Positions 13,657-23,127 of a DNA stretch of 64,000 nt are shown here, one piece after another; within the stretch, counting starts at the first letter, position 1; every line of letters begins with the position of its first letter. The stretch comes from Cinnamomum chago (taxonomy: Eukaryota; Streptophyta; Magnoliopsida; Laurales; Lauraceae): assembly GCA_038049695.1 (NCBI GenBank), contig CP142458.1, positions 40,765,501-40,829,500 of the forward strand. The letters are read 5' to 3'. Below the pieces are notes generated by a model. It did not search any database, was not told the origin of the DNA, and saw nothing but the letters and a program-made list of their open reading frames with translations. The position numbers and the translations under genes were made by a program.

Positions 13657-14367
13657 CTAGGCTTTGACGATGAAGGATGTACTCCCTCGGGCGCAGCAGC
13701 CGAGCTTGTCTTCTTTGTAGTTAGGCAAGGACAGGATGCGAACCCGGTCCTTCGCCTGTTGCAGCGAGGCTTTGAATTGTGCAAGCTTGGCCCCTGTAGA
13801 GATGAAGGGTCGAACTGCAGTTTTGCAGGCCTTAGCAGACGCTTGGGGAGGCCTGGTGATGTAGGATTTGATTTTTGGCTTGTAGGAACAAGCTGGTTGA
13901 TGCTGAATTGACCTGGGAGTCAGGTCAGAGATGGGTTTCTCCTCTTTCATGTAGAAAAGAGGGTAGAACCGGTTTTCTTTGAGCGGGGCCAGGTATGCTG
14001 GCTTGGCAGATGCTCGGGACCTCCTTTGTTTCGGTGGAGGCCCTGGGGACCAAGTCTTGGGACGGACCTGGCTGTTTGCGGGCTGAGGCTTCGCGGGGGT
14101 CGCCTTTGGTGTCACGGCGGTGACACATTGGGAGGCGATTTTCTGCTTCTTAGCGGGAGTAGCCTGTTCTTCAGGAAGTGGGAATGGTCCCATCGTCCCA
14201 AAGAAAATAGTCTGGGGAGCCGAGGTCGACCCGGAGTTTGGTGAATTGTTGGTGGTGTTGACGCTGTGGCAACTAGCAGTGCGCTTATGAGTGCGCACAT
14301 TCTGCTTCTGTTGAAGCATCTGCTGGTGCTTTTTCTCGTCGAAGGTGATGGTCAAGGAAGCTGCCAT
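13657..14367 (-). CDS. Element 2 extra ORF upstream of gag (ORF1-like), 236 residues
   Basis: A single open frame begins with MAASLTITFDEKKHQQM and lies between the leader and gag on the same strand. It is rich in Lys, Pro, Ala and Gln (KATPAKPQPANSQ, KQRRSRASAKPAYLAP) and looks like a basic, mostly unstructured protein. I recognise no enzyme motif or membrane segment. Ogre elements are known to carry an ORF of unknown function upstream of gag, and position and orientation suggest this is the equivalent. It could instead be the N-terminal part of gag. Function unknown. Confidence 0.6.
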   Translation of the reverse strand: MAASLTITFDEKKHQQMLQQKQNVRTHKRTASCHSVNTTNNSPNSGSTSAPQTIFFGTMGPFPLPEEQATPAKKQKIASQCVTAVTPKATPAKPQPANSQVRPKTWSPGPPPKQRRSRASAKPAYLAPLKENRFYPLFYMKEEKPISDLTPRSIQHQPACSYKPKIKSYITRPPQASAKACKTAVRPFISTGAKLAQFKASLQQAKDRVRILSLPNYKEDKLGCCARGSTSFIVKA

Positions 14368-15970
14368 TGTTAGTAAACTTCTGAAACAAGACCAGATCCA
14401 TTAGTAATCACAAGAATATAATGATTATAAATGGGAAAAAAAAAAGGCAATCTATGGGTTTGCCTTTTCAGATCGCTCAAGGGATATGACCCAGGCGACG
14501 TGAGGAAGGCAAAAGCCATAGAGGGCACAATTGTTCTGATTGCAAGTATGGTGAGCCCCAAAATGAGCGTCCCAGTGACTGCTAGAAGCAATTGTAAACC
14601 TAAATTCGACTTATCGCGAAGCAAGGCTTGCTCGAGATAAGAAGAATATAAGGTTGGAGTTTTACAAATGCGCCGGTCGCGAATACAGTAGACCCTGAAA
14701 GGGCGTACTAGCACCGCTAGACACAAATGCTGGAGATCACATCCATGAGATGGGATCCTCTGGTTTTGAAATGTCAAAATGGATTCATCAAGCAGAGCAT
14801 GTGGTATCCCGATCCAAAGACGGGCTCAACGATTTCCGTGAGCACCGGTACCCCGGAACGAACCACAATTTCTCGGATTCGAATCCAAAATGACGAGAGT
14901 TTTTTTTTTTTTTTTTTTGAAAGGCCAAGATCAGGTCCATCAAAGAGAGCAAATGATGTTCCAATCTGAACACGGGCTCAGCGGATAATCGCGAGCGCCA
15001 GTGCTCAGAAAGGAAGAGACCAAAATTTCTCAGATCTGAACCTAAAAATGACGAAAGCTTTTTTTTTTTCTTTTTTTTTATACAATTTTTATTTAAAAGA
15101 CAAGGGAGCACACATAGGCTTCCTAACCCAGTTATGAAATCACAATTGATAGAATTGCCCCCAGGTAAGGGTAGGATTACTTAATGAACCCGTTTGGAGG
15201 ACCCTTGCCTCGAACAGTCAGGCTGTCTCCACACTCTGGACAAGGCTTTTCTTGAATCAACCGAGATCAAAGAACGCAGTTGGTTTGGCCTTAGCGGTCT
15301 ATGTCTTTCTTTTTTTTTTTACTAGACTCATTGAAGAGAAACAATGATCCAAAACCTTAGTCGAACAGGCTCAACATTTCTGCAAGCGCGATGAACGATA
15401 GGATAGGATCAAAACTTCTCAATTTTGAATCCAAAACGAAAAGAAGTTTGATTTTTTTTTAATTGTTTTTTTTTTAAATTCTAATGAATTCATCAAAGAG
15501 AAACAATGATCCAAAACCTTAGTCGAACAGGCTCAACATTTCTGCAAGCGCGATGAACGATAGGATAGGATCAAAACTTCTCAATTTTGAATCCAAGGCA
15601 AAGAAGTTTGCTTCTTTTTTTTTTTTTTTTTTTTGAAATCTCTAACAGACTCATCGAAGAGAAACAATGGCCCAATCCCTGATCCAAGCTGGTCTCAGCG
15701 GATAATCGCGAGCGCCAATGCCCAGAAAGGAAAGGATCAAAGTTTCTCAATTTTGAATCCAAAACGAGAAATCTGAACTTTTTTTTTTTTTGAAAAGAGA
15801 AAGAATGGAAATAGATTGAACGAATTTGAAATTTCCAAAAAATCCCATCTCATGCGAAATCCAACATAGGCCACCAGCCAAAAAGTAGCCAAGGAATTCG
15901 GAAAAGAAACATAAGCAAAGATATAATACGCGAATATTTCAATTCCAAGCATCCGGTGTTCTCAAGTAAA
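14368..15970 (-). repeat. 5' leader of Element 2 with five poly-T-tailed repeat units
   Basis: No gene is seen. At least five related units of about 140-155 bases occur at about 14781-14918, 14938-15090, 15329-15470, 15488-15625 and 15647-15795. Each has a core like ACTCATCGAAGAGAAACAA, then a ...GATCAAA-TTCTCAATTTTGAATCC segment, and ends in a run of 9-20 T on the plus strand (A on the element strand). The third and fourth units are almost identical over 100 bases, so some duplication is recent. The same unit type recurs near 46515-46600 and 48600-48690, which ties those pieces to this family. Confidence 0.85.
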
Positions 15971-15972
15971 CG

Positions 15973-15992
15973 GGTCCCACCGGGTGTGCCAA
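15973..15992 (-). other. Probable PBS of Element 2
   Basis: Two bases inside the LTR end, the minus strand reads TTGGCACACCCGGTGGGACC. The related piece at 48837-48854 has TGGCATACCCGGTGGGAC at the same distance from its LTR. The leading TGG and the conservation between two copies support a primer site. I cannot name the matching tRNA from memory. Confidence 0.7.
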
Positions 15993-15994
15993 CT

Positions 15995-17114
15995 TGATGG
16001 AACGCGCTCCAGGCCCCGGGAGCTACCGGGCGTCGGCGGACGTGGGAGTCCGTTTGGTCCGACCCTTTCGCCCCCGGAGGGCGGAGCGTGCATCAACGCT
16101 TTTGGGTGTTTGGGTGGGTGTGCCAGATTTTCTATTTTACTTGGAATTGCAAGTGATGATCCGGAGATCAATCTTCGCAAGTAAAAAAGGAAATCAACTT
16201 CTTTTCAAGTTTCCATTGCATATATATTTAAGAAAAGAGACAGTTTTTTATTTTGCCGTAAAAGGCGATTTTTTGGCATTTATAGCCGATTTGTGGCGTT
16301 TATAGCCGATTTACAATTCTCATCAATAATGAAAGACAAGAGTTGTGGTTTTTTGTCTCTTTAAAAAAAATACGAGATACAATGAAAAGCGAGAAAGGAA
16401 AAATCTAACTTTTCAGGAGATTGTGGGAGGGACCCGTTTAGATTGACGGTCGCGAGTCATGTATGGACTCCGCCATCATCCATGCAAATGAGAACGTCAG
16501 ATGCTTTGGATTCGCTTGGCTTGGCTATATCCTCAGATTTTTAGAGAACAAAGACCGAGAGAAGGTCTTATGTTCAATAAAAAGCCGAGTAGACGGGCTG
16601 AAGAGCCATGTCTAGCCATGTTGGATAGAAGGAGAGGTGGAACCTTGGGGGGGTGGCCCCCCAAGGGACTTCAATCACCTTGTAGTGTTGGTTGCTGCAG
16701 CAGAGTTTCTTCGTTCGCAAAGTGTCTGGATTTTCAGAGGCTTCAGATCTTCAGGCAATTTTCTGAGAATTTTTCTTGATCCTGAAAACTTTGGAGGTGA
16801 CTCCTATTTATAGGCCTTTAGGTAGCCTTTAGGAGTGATTTATGAGCCTTTATGGTAATAAAGCTCATTAAGGGAGGAGTTACAAGTTTAATTGTCTCTT
16901 GCTTTGTAACTCCTGCCCCTTGGATTTCATTGGCCGGAGGAGAGTCATGGGCATTTAATCGCCTTTAATCTCCATTATGTTAGGAGTTTCATGGCTTGAA
17001 TGCCATGATTGTTTGGACTTGTAACTCCTGAACAGAGGCTTCTGATTGGGCCGTCCAAGATAATGGGTTAATGACTGCATTAACTTGCCATAAACGGGCC
17101 AATTGATAGCATTA
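15995..17114 (-). repeat. Family T LTR, 3' part, minus orientation (left arm of inverted pair 1)
   Basis: Starting beside the PBS, the plus strand reads TGATGGAACGCGCTCC, the inverted LTR end (...CCATCA). The segment continues for 1.12 kb and matches, inverted, the right arm 18866-20005 with only a few percent visible difference. It stops abruptly at 17114, where TGTTGACACC of a plus-oriented LTR begins. The U3 tandem repeats of a full LTR are therefore missing from this arm. It contains a TATA box reading leftwards (TATTTATA at 16805-16812 on the plus strand) and the conserved transcribed part of the LTR. Confidence 0.85.
16805..16812 (-). promoter_or_regulatory. TATA box, left arm of inverted pair 1
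   Basis: TATAAATA on the minus strand, in the context GGCCTATAAATAGGAG. The same box is found at the mirror position in the right arm (19168-19175), and TATAAAAG variants sit at the same place in the other family T LTRs (44812-44819, 49653-49660, 52338-52345). Conservation across copies supports a core promoter. Confidence 0.75.
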
Positions 17115-17586
17115 TGTTGACACCAAAAATGTCACTTTGCCTCTTTACACCAAAAGCTACATGGAGCCGCATCCTACCAAAAATAGGCAGGCGCCACTTC
17201 AAGCATCAAATCTTGTCAGAATCAAACAAAAACTGCAAGGTCATTCAAAACAACCAAAAGAGAGGTACACATGAAGTTTCCGGCCATTCCGACATCATTT
17301 GGCCTAGCTTCACTTCTCCAACAGCTAAACAAGCGCTCTCAGCGGCGGTAGAATCGGAGACACCAAATCTTCGATCAGGGCCTATGGATGTTCTCAAAAT
17401 ATGTCCAAAGGGCTCCACGTCAAGTCTCAAGTCAAACCAGCAGCGTTTGACCCATCATCAACTCTCCAACGGCTGAATCAAGCCTACCAGCGGCAGAGCA
17501 CCCCGGGACCATGGCACCCAATTCGGAGCTTGTAGATCATCTCAAAATGACTCCAATAGGCTCCTCGTCGAATTTCAGGTCAATCG

Positions 17587-18240
17587 GACATCGTTTGACC
17601 AGAAGTCAAAACTCGGCATTTCCCTCGCGGTGAAATCAAAGGCAAGCGTTTGCATGACTCCAAATGGCTTCAAAACTCAAACGAATGCCTGTGGTTGGTC
17701 TTATCTACTGATGAGGGAGTCACACGTCGAATTTCAGGTCAATCGGACATCGTTTGACCAAAAGTCAAAGCTCGGCATTTCCCTCGCGGTGAAATCAAAG
17801 GCAAGCGTTTGCATGACTCCAAATGGCTTCAAAACTCAAACGAAAGCCTGTGGTTGGTCTTATCTACTGATAAGGGAGTCACACGTCGAATTTCAGATCA
17901 ATCAGACAGCGTTTGACCGAGAGTCAAAGCTCGGCATTTCCCTCGCGGTGAAATCAAAGGCAAGCATTTGCATGACTCCAAATGGCTTCAAAACTCAAAC
18001 GAAAGCATGTGGTTGGTCTTATCTACTGATGAGGGAGTCACACGTCCAATTTCAGGTCAATCGGACATCGTTTGACCAAAAGTCAAAGCTCGACATTTCC
18101 CTCGCGGTGAAATCAAAGGCAAGCATTTGCATGACCCCAAACGGCTTCAAAACTCAAACAAAAGCCCATGGTTGGTCTTATTTAATGTTCAAGAAGCTTC
18201 ACCTCAAATTTCAGGTCATTCCGACATCGTTTGATCCTGT
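17587..18240 (+). repeat. 159-base tandem repeats in family T U3
   Basis: The phrase GACATCGTTTGACC (with small changes) recurs at 17587, 17746, 17905, 18064 and 18223, exactly 159 bases apart. Units share TTTCAGGTCAATCGGACATC and CATGACTCCAAATGGCTTC. Because 159 is a multiple of three, the block stays open as a frame of 53-residue repeats (17630-18361). I regard that frame as a by-product. Related units of 147-158 bases occur on the other strand at 45751-46500 and 50606-51410. Confidence 0.92.
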
Positions 18241-19167
18241 TTCAGCTTCTGGCGGAAAATCAGCAGTTCTGCGTTCGGCTTTTCCCGGAAAATCAGAAAC
18301 TTTGCAAACCAATTTGCAAGGATTCTCATCAGGTTTTTCAGAGGGAAATCAAGCCAAATAATGTGGAGAAATCTCAGAGAAAATAAGCAAAAAAAATGGA
18401 AGCAAAAAAACGACGAGAAACGGCCAAAAACAGGCCCCGGGAAGGGATTTCCCCCCCAGGGTCGCAGACCCCTACGACCCTGGGAGGTCCGGGGCGCCGA
18501 TTTCGCCCCGGGACCCCCCGTTTCGTCCGTTTTCGCGAGACGAGTTGTTCTGTCCCTGTGATTTTTCCAGATTCAGGCTTTTGAGACTCCAAATTCACTG
18601 ATATTCATCAAGATCACAGGACTCCTTTCCAGAACTTCAAAAACTTCATTGATCGCCAGCCGAACAACCAAAAAAGTGCACTTTCTGCCCACCCGATCAT
18701 GAAATCAACTGGACAGATGTTGCCGGCCCGCTGGTATCAACCAATGTCTGAAACTACATGATCATCTGATGTTGATTTACATAAGGATCCATCGATGATC
18801 ATCGCAAAGGGGATTCCAAAAGACGCAACATGGCCCGCGACTCTTCAGCTACTAAGGCGGCCACTTAATGCTATCAATTGGCCCGTTTATGGCAAGTTAA
18901 TGCAGTCATTAACCCATTATCTTGGACGGCCCAATCAGAAGCCTCTGTTCAGGAGTTACAAGTCCAAACAATCATGGCATTCAAGCCATGAAACTCCTAA
19001 CATAATGGAGATTAAAGGCGATTAAATGCCCATGACTCTCCTCCGGCCAATGAAATCCAAGGGGCAGGAGTTACAAAGCAAGAGACAATTAAACTTGTAA
19101 CTCCTCCCTTAATGAGCTTTATTACCATAAAGGCTCATAAATCACTCCTAAAGGCTACCTAAAGGCC

Positions 19168-19175
19168 TATAAATA
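19168..19175 (+). promoter_or_regulatory. TATA box of plus-oriented family T LTR
   Basis: TATAAATA, about 2.05 kb into the LTR, followed by a 5'-leader-like stretch. It is the mirror of the box at 16805-16812, so transcription from the two arms would run outwards in opposite directions. Confidence 0.75.
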
Positions 19176-20005
19176 GGAGTCACCTCCAAAGTTTTCGGAA
19201 TCAAGAAAAATTCTCAGAAAATTGCCTGAAGATCTGAAGCCTCTGAAAATCCAGACACTTTGCGAACGAAGAAACTCTGCTGCAGCAACCAACACTACAA
19301 GGTGATTGAAGTCCCTTGGGGGGCCACCCCCCCAAGGTTCCACCTATCCTTCTATCCAACATGGCTAGACATGGCTCTTCAGCCCGTCTACTCGGCTTTT
19401 TATTGAACATAAGACCTTCTCTCGGTCTTTGTTCTCTAAAAATCTGAGCATATAGCCAAGCCAAGCGAATCCAAAGCATCTGACGTTCTCATTTGCATGG
19501 ATGATGGCGGAGTCCATACATGACTCGCGACCGTCAATCTAAACGGGTCCCTCCCACAATCTCCTGAAAAGTCAGATTTTTCCTTTCTCGCTTTTCATTG
19601 TATTTCGTATTTTTTTTAAAGAGACAAAAAACCACAACTCTTGTCTTTCATTATTGATGAGAATTGTAAATCGGCTATAAACGCCACAAATCGGCTATAA
19701 ACGCCAAAAATCGGCTATAAATGCCAAAAAATCGCCTTTTACGGCAAAATCAAAAACTGTCTCTTTTCTTAAATATATATGCAATGGAAACTTGAAAAGA
19801 AGTTGATTTCCTTTTTTACTTGCGAAGATTGATCTCCGGATCATCACTTGCAATTCCAAGTAAAATAGAAAATCTGGCACACCCACCCAAACACCCAAAA
19901 GCGTTGATGCACGCTCCGCCCTCCGGGGGCGAAAGGGTCGGACCAAACGGACTCCCACGTCCGCCGACGCCCGGTAGCGCCCGGGGCCTGGAGCGAGTTC
20001 CACCA

Positions 20006-20628
20006 CTACCTATGATTGTGTATTTCAATTTGAAGAAATGATGGACAAGCACATTGTGGATATTAGGCGCAGCAAATATGATTTATTGGTTATGAAGTAC
20101 AAAGGCATCTGTGGGCTGTATGGTGACTTGTGTATTGTGGGCAGGACCGCTCTGAACAGGTTGAATGGTTATGATGGGCTTCTAGAGGATCCACCGGCTT
20201 TCATCAGCAGCGTGCTCCAATTTCTTTTATGGAGCATGTTGGATGTCAGGGGAATGTTTGAGGTATGGGAGGCTACAAAGGCTGCCAATGTACAGGCTCC
20301 CATTGATGATTTTAATACCTTACATAGGCGGATGGATCAATTGGAGCTCATGGTGATGCCTTGCCCCCACGAAGCTGAGTCGTCCGTTCCTCGGCGCTAC
20401 AGAAAGTACTTCGAGATGCAAAATACTAGCCTTTCCGCACTCATCCACCCGGTGTACACTGCTTATCTGAATGACTTTGAGCGTATTCGGGAGATTTGTG
20501 GTGCTTTCCAGGGTCCTCCAGATATTTTAAAGAAGCGCAAAGGCAACTTGAAGCTTACATCATCGGAATGGAAGCATGGATGGCTCGCTTCCCTGTCTTT
20601 AACGGGATGGTCCATCCACTCTAGCTGA
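20006..20628 (+). pseudogene. Unknown coding exon, 5' end cut by LTR junction
   Basis: The frame with Met at 20038 runs 196 residues to a stop at 20628, and it is also open upstream right to the LTR end at 20005. The original exon therefore began further left and was interrupted there. Legible parts include YDLLVMKYKGICGLYGDL, FEVWEATKAANVQAPIDDF and YRKYFEMQNTSLSALIHPVY. I recognise no domain, signal peptide or membrane segment. After the stop comes a 3'-UTR-like stretch with AATAAA near 20669. It lies on the same strand as the PMD gene that follows and may be another captured coding piece or an unrelated gene remnant. Function unknown. Confidence 0.55.
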
Positions 20629-22833
20629 TTCTTTGGGAGCTTCCACTTTAGGCTAGGTTTTCCCTTTAAATAAATGTGAGGTCAGGTCATTAGGACCATC
20701 TTAGTTAGTTATAGGCTCCATCTAGGGTATTGGGGGCAAAGGTTGTGACCTCTGTTTTAGTCAATGTTTAGGATTTGGTTGATTCAGTTTATTGCTATAG
20801 TTATTGTTTGAACACTCTGACTGGAGTTTAATCAAAGTTGATTTAGATTTTTACTCTTGCCCTTTCCTCTTTTTTTTTATAGATTATTATGTGGTAATGA
20901 TTTTTTTATGATGATATTAGTGATGACGAGTCATGGGATTTGATTATGAATTATGATGGTTAGCTATTTGTCATTGATGTTCGATTATGGTGGTGGTAAT
21001 CATGATTATGATTTTATGTTTGTACCCCTTTTTTCTTTTTTTCTTTTTTTTTCTTTTTTTTTTCTTTTTTTGCTTTGCTAACCTGCTGTTGTCAATTACA
21101 AGTGGGGGCCGAGTAGGCTGAGGGAGTGAGAACAGAGGTGAAGAGGGAGGAGAGTGAGGAGCCCGCCTCCCAGCTGTGGCCCAGGTATGTAGTTTCATTC
21201 TTCATTGTCTCTTTTCTGTCCCTTTTTTTTTTTTTTACTGACCTACTGTTGCTGTTTCAGGCAGAGGCTGAGTGAAGACGCAGAAAAAGTAGAGAAGGGT
21301 GAGGGAGGAGAGAGAAAATCAGGTACGTGGTTCCAATCCTTTCCTGTTTCATTTCTTCTCTCTCCTTTCCCTCTTTTTTTTTTTTGGTTTTGGACGATGG
21401 CTGCAACGTGGGGTTTTGGGGCCCGGTTTTGGCCAAAGGTAGCCATGGGCATGGTTGATTTTGGTGAGGGAAGAAGTGGGGAGTTGTCTCAGCTGTGAGG
21501 TTGGCAATTGCAACCCCCTATTTCAGATTTGAAGAAAGATTGCAGAATGGGGGGTCCTATGATAAAATCAGTTTGGGTGGAGAATGTAAATGGCTGTGAG
21601 TAGTTGGAATTGATGGGATGATGAGAAGTGGGGTTTGGTGTGATTCATGGAGGTTAATGGCCATAATGGAGGTGGTTCAGTTCATTAAACAATTCCATTA
21701 GCCTTGGAAGACAATGTGGCGAATATGATTTTGGATTCTTAGCACAGATCTTAACCACTGAAGGATTGGGCATATTTTTATTTTTTTCATTCTTCATTCA
21801 GGGATTTGTCCAAGTTTGTGGAGCATTTGTTTTGTTTTGTTTCTGATAATACCATGATGTCTTTTATGCTCGCTTTTATAATTGTGAATGAGTTGCAAAT
21901 CTCCTGCTCTCTCTTTTTTTTTTCTTTTTGTTTGTGTGTTTTCATTCTCTTTATTATTATTTCTTCAGGCGTGCTACATGGCCCGACTGGGAGACCGGCT
22001 TTTGGCCCGATCCCCCAGGAGGGCCATCCTGGGATCCAATGGCCCTCCTGGGGGATCGGGCCAAAAGCCGGTCTCCCAGTCGGGCCAAATGGAGTTTCTC
22101 TTATTTCTTTTTGGTCGTGCTTGTGTTTCTCATATAAGGAAACAGGCCGTGTGTTGCTTGATGAATTACGATGGGGTTAAATGGAACAAAGTATGGACAA
22201 AGTGTAACGGTGGTGACTAGAGTATAGTTGTCATGATCGTGATGGGACATGGGTTATGTACTGTTTTCAGATTCGGTCATTTGTTCTTGTTTCTCTGTCT
22301 CTCTCTTTTTTTTTGTTTTATTTTATTTTATTTTTTATTATGATATCTTGTAGCTTAGTGTGTTTTACTTTCTGTTGATCCATTCTTGTTGCATTTACGT
22401 TCTGTGAGCCATGTTTTGTGTTGCTCTCTTTTGTTTTCATTCATTTTTTTTTTTCAAAGTGTGGTTGTGGGATGGAGTGTGATTTGGCCCAATGTGTGTA
22501 GTGATGATATGATGATGAAGCAATTATGGGGTGAGAAATTAGAATTGAGTGGGAGAGTTGGGTTGGATTAAATGTGATTCATTTTGTTGTAGGCCTGTAG
22601 GATGTGTCTTGAAGAGGTTGGCCTCAGTGAATGTGATTCGTTTTGTTTTAATATTCAGGCTGGATCCAAGGCCATGATCTTTGGCTTCCCCTCCTTTTAT
22701 CACTTAACTAATGAAGTTCACCACCTCTAAATCAGAAACATTAGTAACCATCTCGGATTGATCTGTCTTTTGGGTTTACATGGACCGATGTTAAGTTTTC
22801 ATGCTCAATCTCTCATTTTGGCATTAAGTACAG
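20629..22833 (+). other. Promoter/leader region of the PMD gene with apparent non-coding exons
   Basis: No protein gene seen. Several boundaries look like plant splice sites. A donor CAG/GTATGT lies near 21184. An exon-like 62-base stretch (21261-21322) sits between TTTCAG and GTACGT. An acceptor TTCTTCAG at 21961-21968 is followed by the hairpin, another acceptor ATTCAG lies near 22660, and AAGTACAG at 22826-22833 lies just before the PMD start codon. T-rich tracts (21028-21070, 21222-21236, 22310-22345, 22447-22456) fit plant introns. The layout suggests a multi-exon 5' UTR, inferred from motifs only. Confidence 0.45.
21979..22087 (+). repeat. Perfect 49-bp inverted repeat (hairpin), 11-nt loop
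   Basis: Left arm 21979-22027 and right arm 22039-22087 are exact reverse complements over 49 bases. The loop is CCTGGGATCCA. The arm begins TGGCCCGACTGGGAGACC and is far more GC-rich than its surroundings. It starts ten bases after a good acceptor (TTCTTCAG), so it would lie inside a leader exon of the PMD gene. Perfect pairing over this length means recent origin or selection. It could be a young foldback/MITE, a precursor of small RNA, or a structured leader. No known family is recognised. Confidence 0.95.
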
Positions 22834-22841
22834 GTTTATAG

Positions 22842-23111
22842 ATGGTTATGACTAGGAGGGCTACTAAGCGTGCTTCTACCCCGATGGATGTTCCGGAAGG
22901 GGTTGGGGTAGATCCGGTCACTATTCCCCCGAGAAAGAAACAAAAGGGGGAAGATAAATTGGAGAAGAAGCCTCATCTTGGAGATGAGATAAGAGCTGGC
23001 CGGGTAAAGCTCGGTTGTCTTTATAAATCTCATACTTTGTTGGCTTCCGTTATCACTGATATTCTTTCCTCTGAAGTTTGCGTTGTAGCCTGTCCCTTTT
23101 GCTCGGGCTAG
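22842..23111 (+). pseudogene. PMD gene, first coding piece (basic N-terminus)
   Basis: The Met at 22842 lies eight bases after an acceptor-like CAG. The text begins MVMTRRATKRASTPMDVPEG and continues with a basic patch (PPRKKQKGEDKLEKKP) that looks like a nuclear localisation signal. It leads towards the PMD core that starts about 20 bases after this frame ends. It is assigned to the PMD gene by strand and position, since the N-terminus itself is not diagnostic. Confidence 0.5.
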
Positions 23112-23127
23112 GGTCAGCTGGTTACAA

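Larger units (their letters stand above)
7497..15994 (-). mobile_element. Element 2: Tat/Ogre-like Ty3/gypsy (family T), internal region
   Basis: A minus-strand Ty3 element whose visible internal region holds, in its own 5' to 3' order: a PBS, a 1.6-kb repeat-rich leader, an extra ORF, gag, protease, a G-patch-like stretch, RT and the start of RNase H. Element 1 is inserted in RNase H, so the rest (remaining RNase H, integrase, 3' LTR) would continue left of the window. RT text such as MPFGLKNAGATYQRAMM, and the ORF upstream of gag, fit the Tat/Ogre group. It is old and broken, with several interruptions besides the nested Element 1. Family assignment is by motif only. Confidence 0.85.
17115..20005 (+). 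repeat. Family T LTR, full length, plus orientation (2.89 kb)
   Basis: Opens TGTTGACACCAAAAATGTC and closes GCGAGTTCCACCA, so TG and CA ends are present. In order it holds a U3 with four 159-base tandem units, a GC-rich block near 18430-18535, a TATA box at 19168, a transcribed part with a short CCTTGGGGGGCC-type hairpin near 19312-19337, repeated GGCTATAAACGCC units near 19672-19725, and the GC-rich end. No PBS follows it: an open coding frame begins at once (20006). It is therefore not an ordinary 5' LTR. It may be a solo LTR, or half of a larger inverted LTR together with 15995-17114. I could not match 5-base target duplications around it alone. Confidence 0.8.

Noticed and set aside
16501-16779. 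Two almost identical 92-residue frames (16501-16779 plus, 19201-19479 minus)
   Set aside because: They are the two arms of the inverted LTR, within the transcribed LTR part. Repetition explains the conservation.
17630-18361. A 243-residue plus-strand frame with internal repeats as a protein gene
   Set aside because: It is generated by 159-base tandem repeats in an LTR U3. No promoter, domain or start context supports translation.
15995-20005. Long terminal inverted repeats of a MULE or other DNA transposon
   Set aside because: The arms carry LTR ends, TATA boxes and a neighbouring PBS, and match LTRs at 44084-53154. They are LTR sequence in inverted orientation.
21979-22087. Hairpin as a transcription terminator
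   Set aside because: Eukaryotic polymerase II context. There is no T-run directly after the stem and it sits before, not after, the gene.
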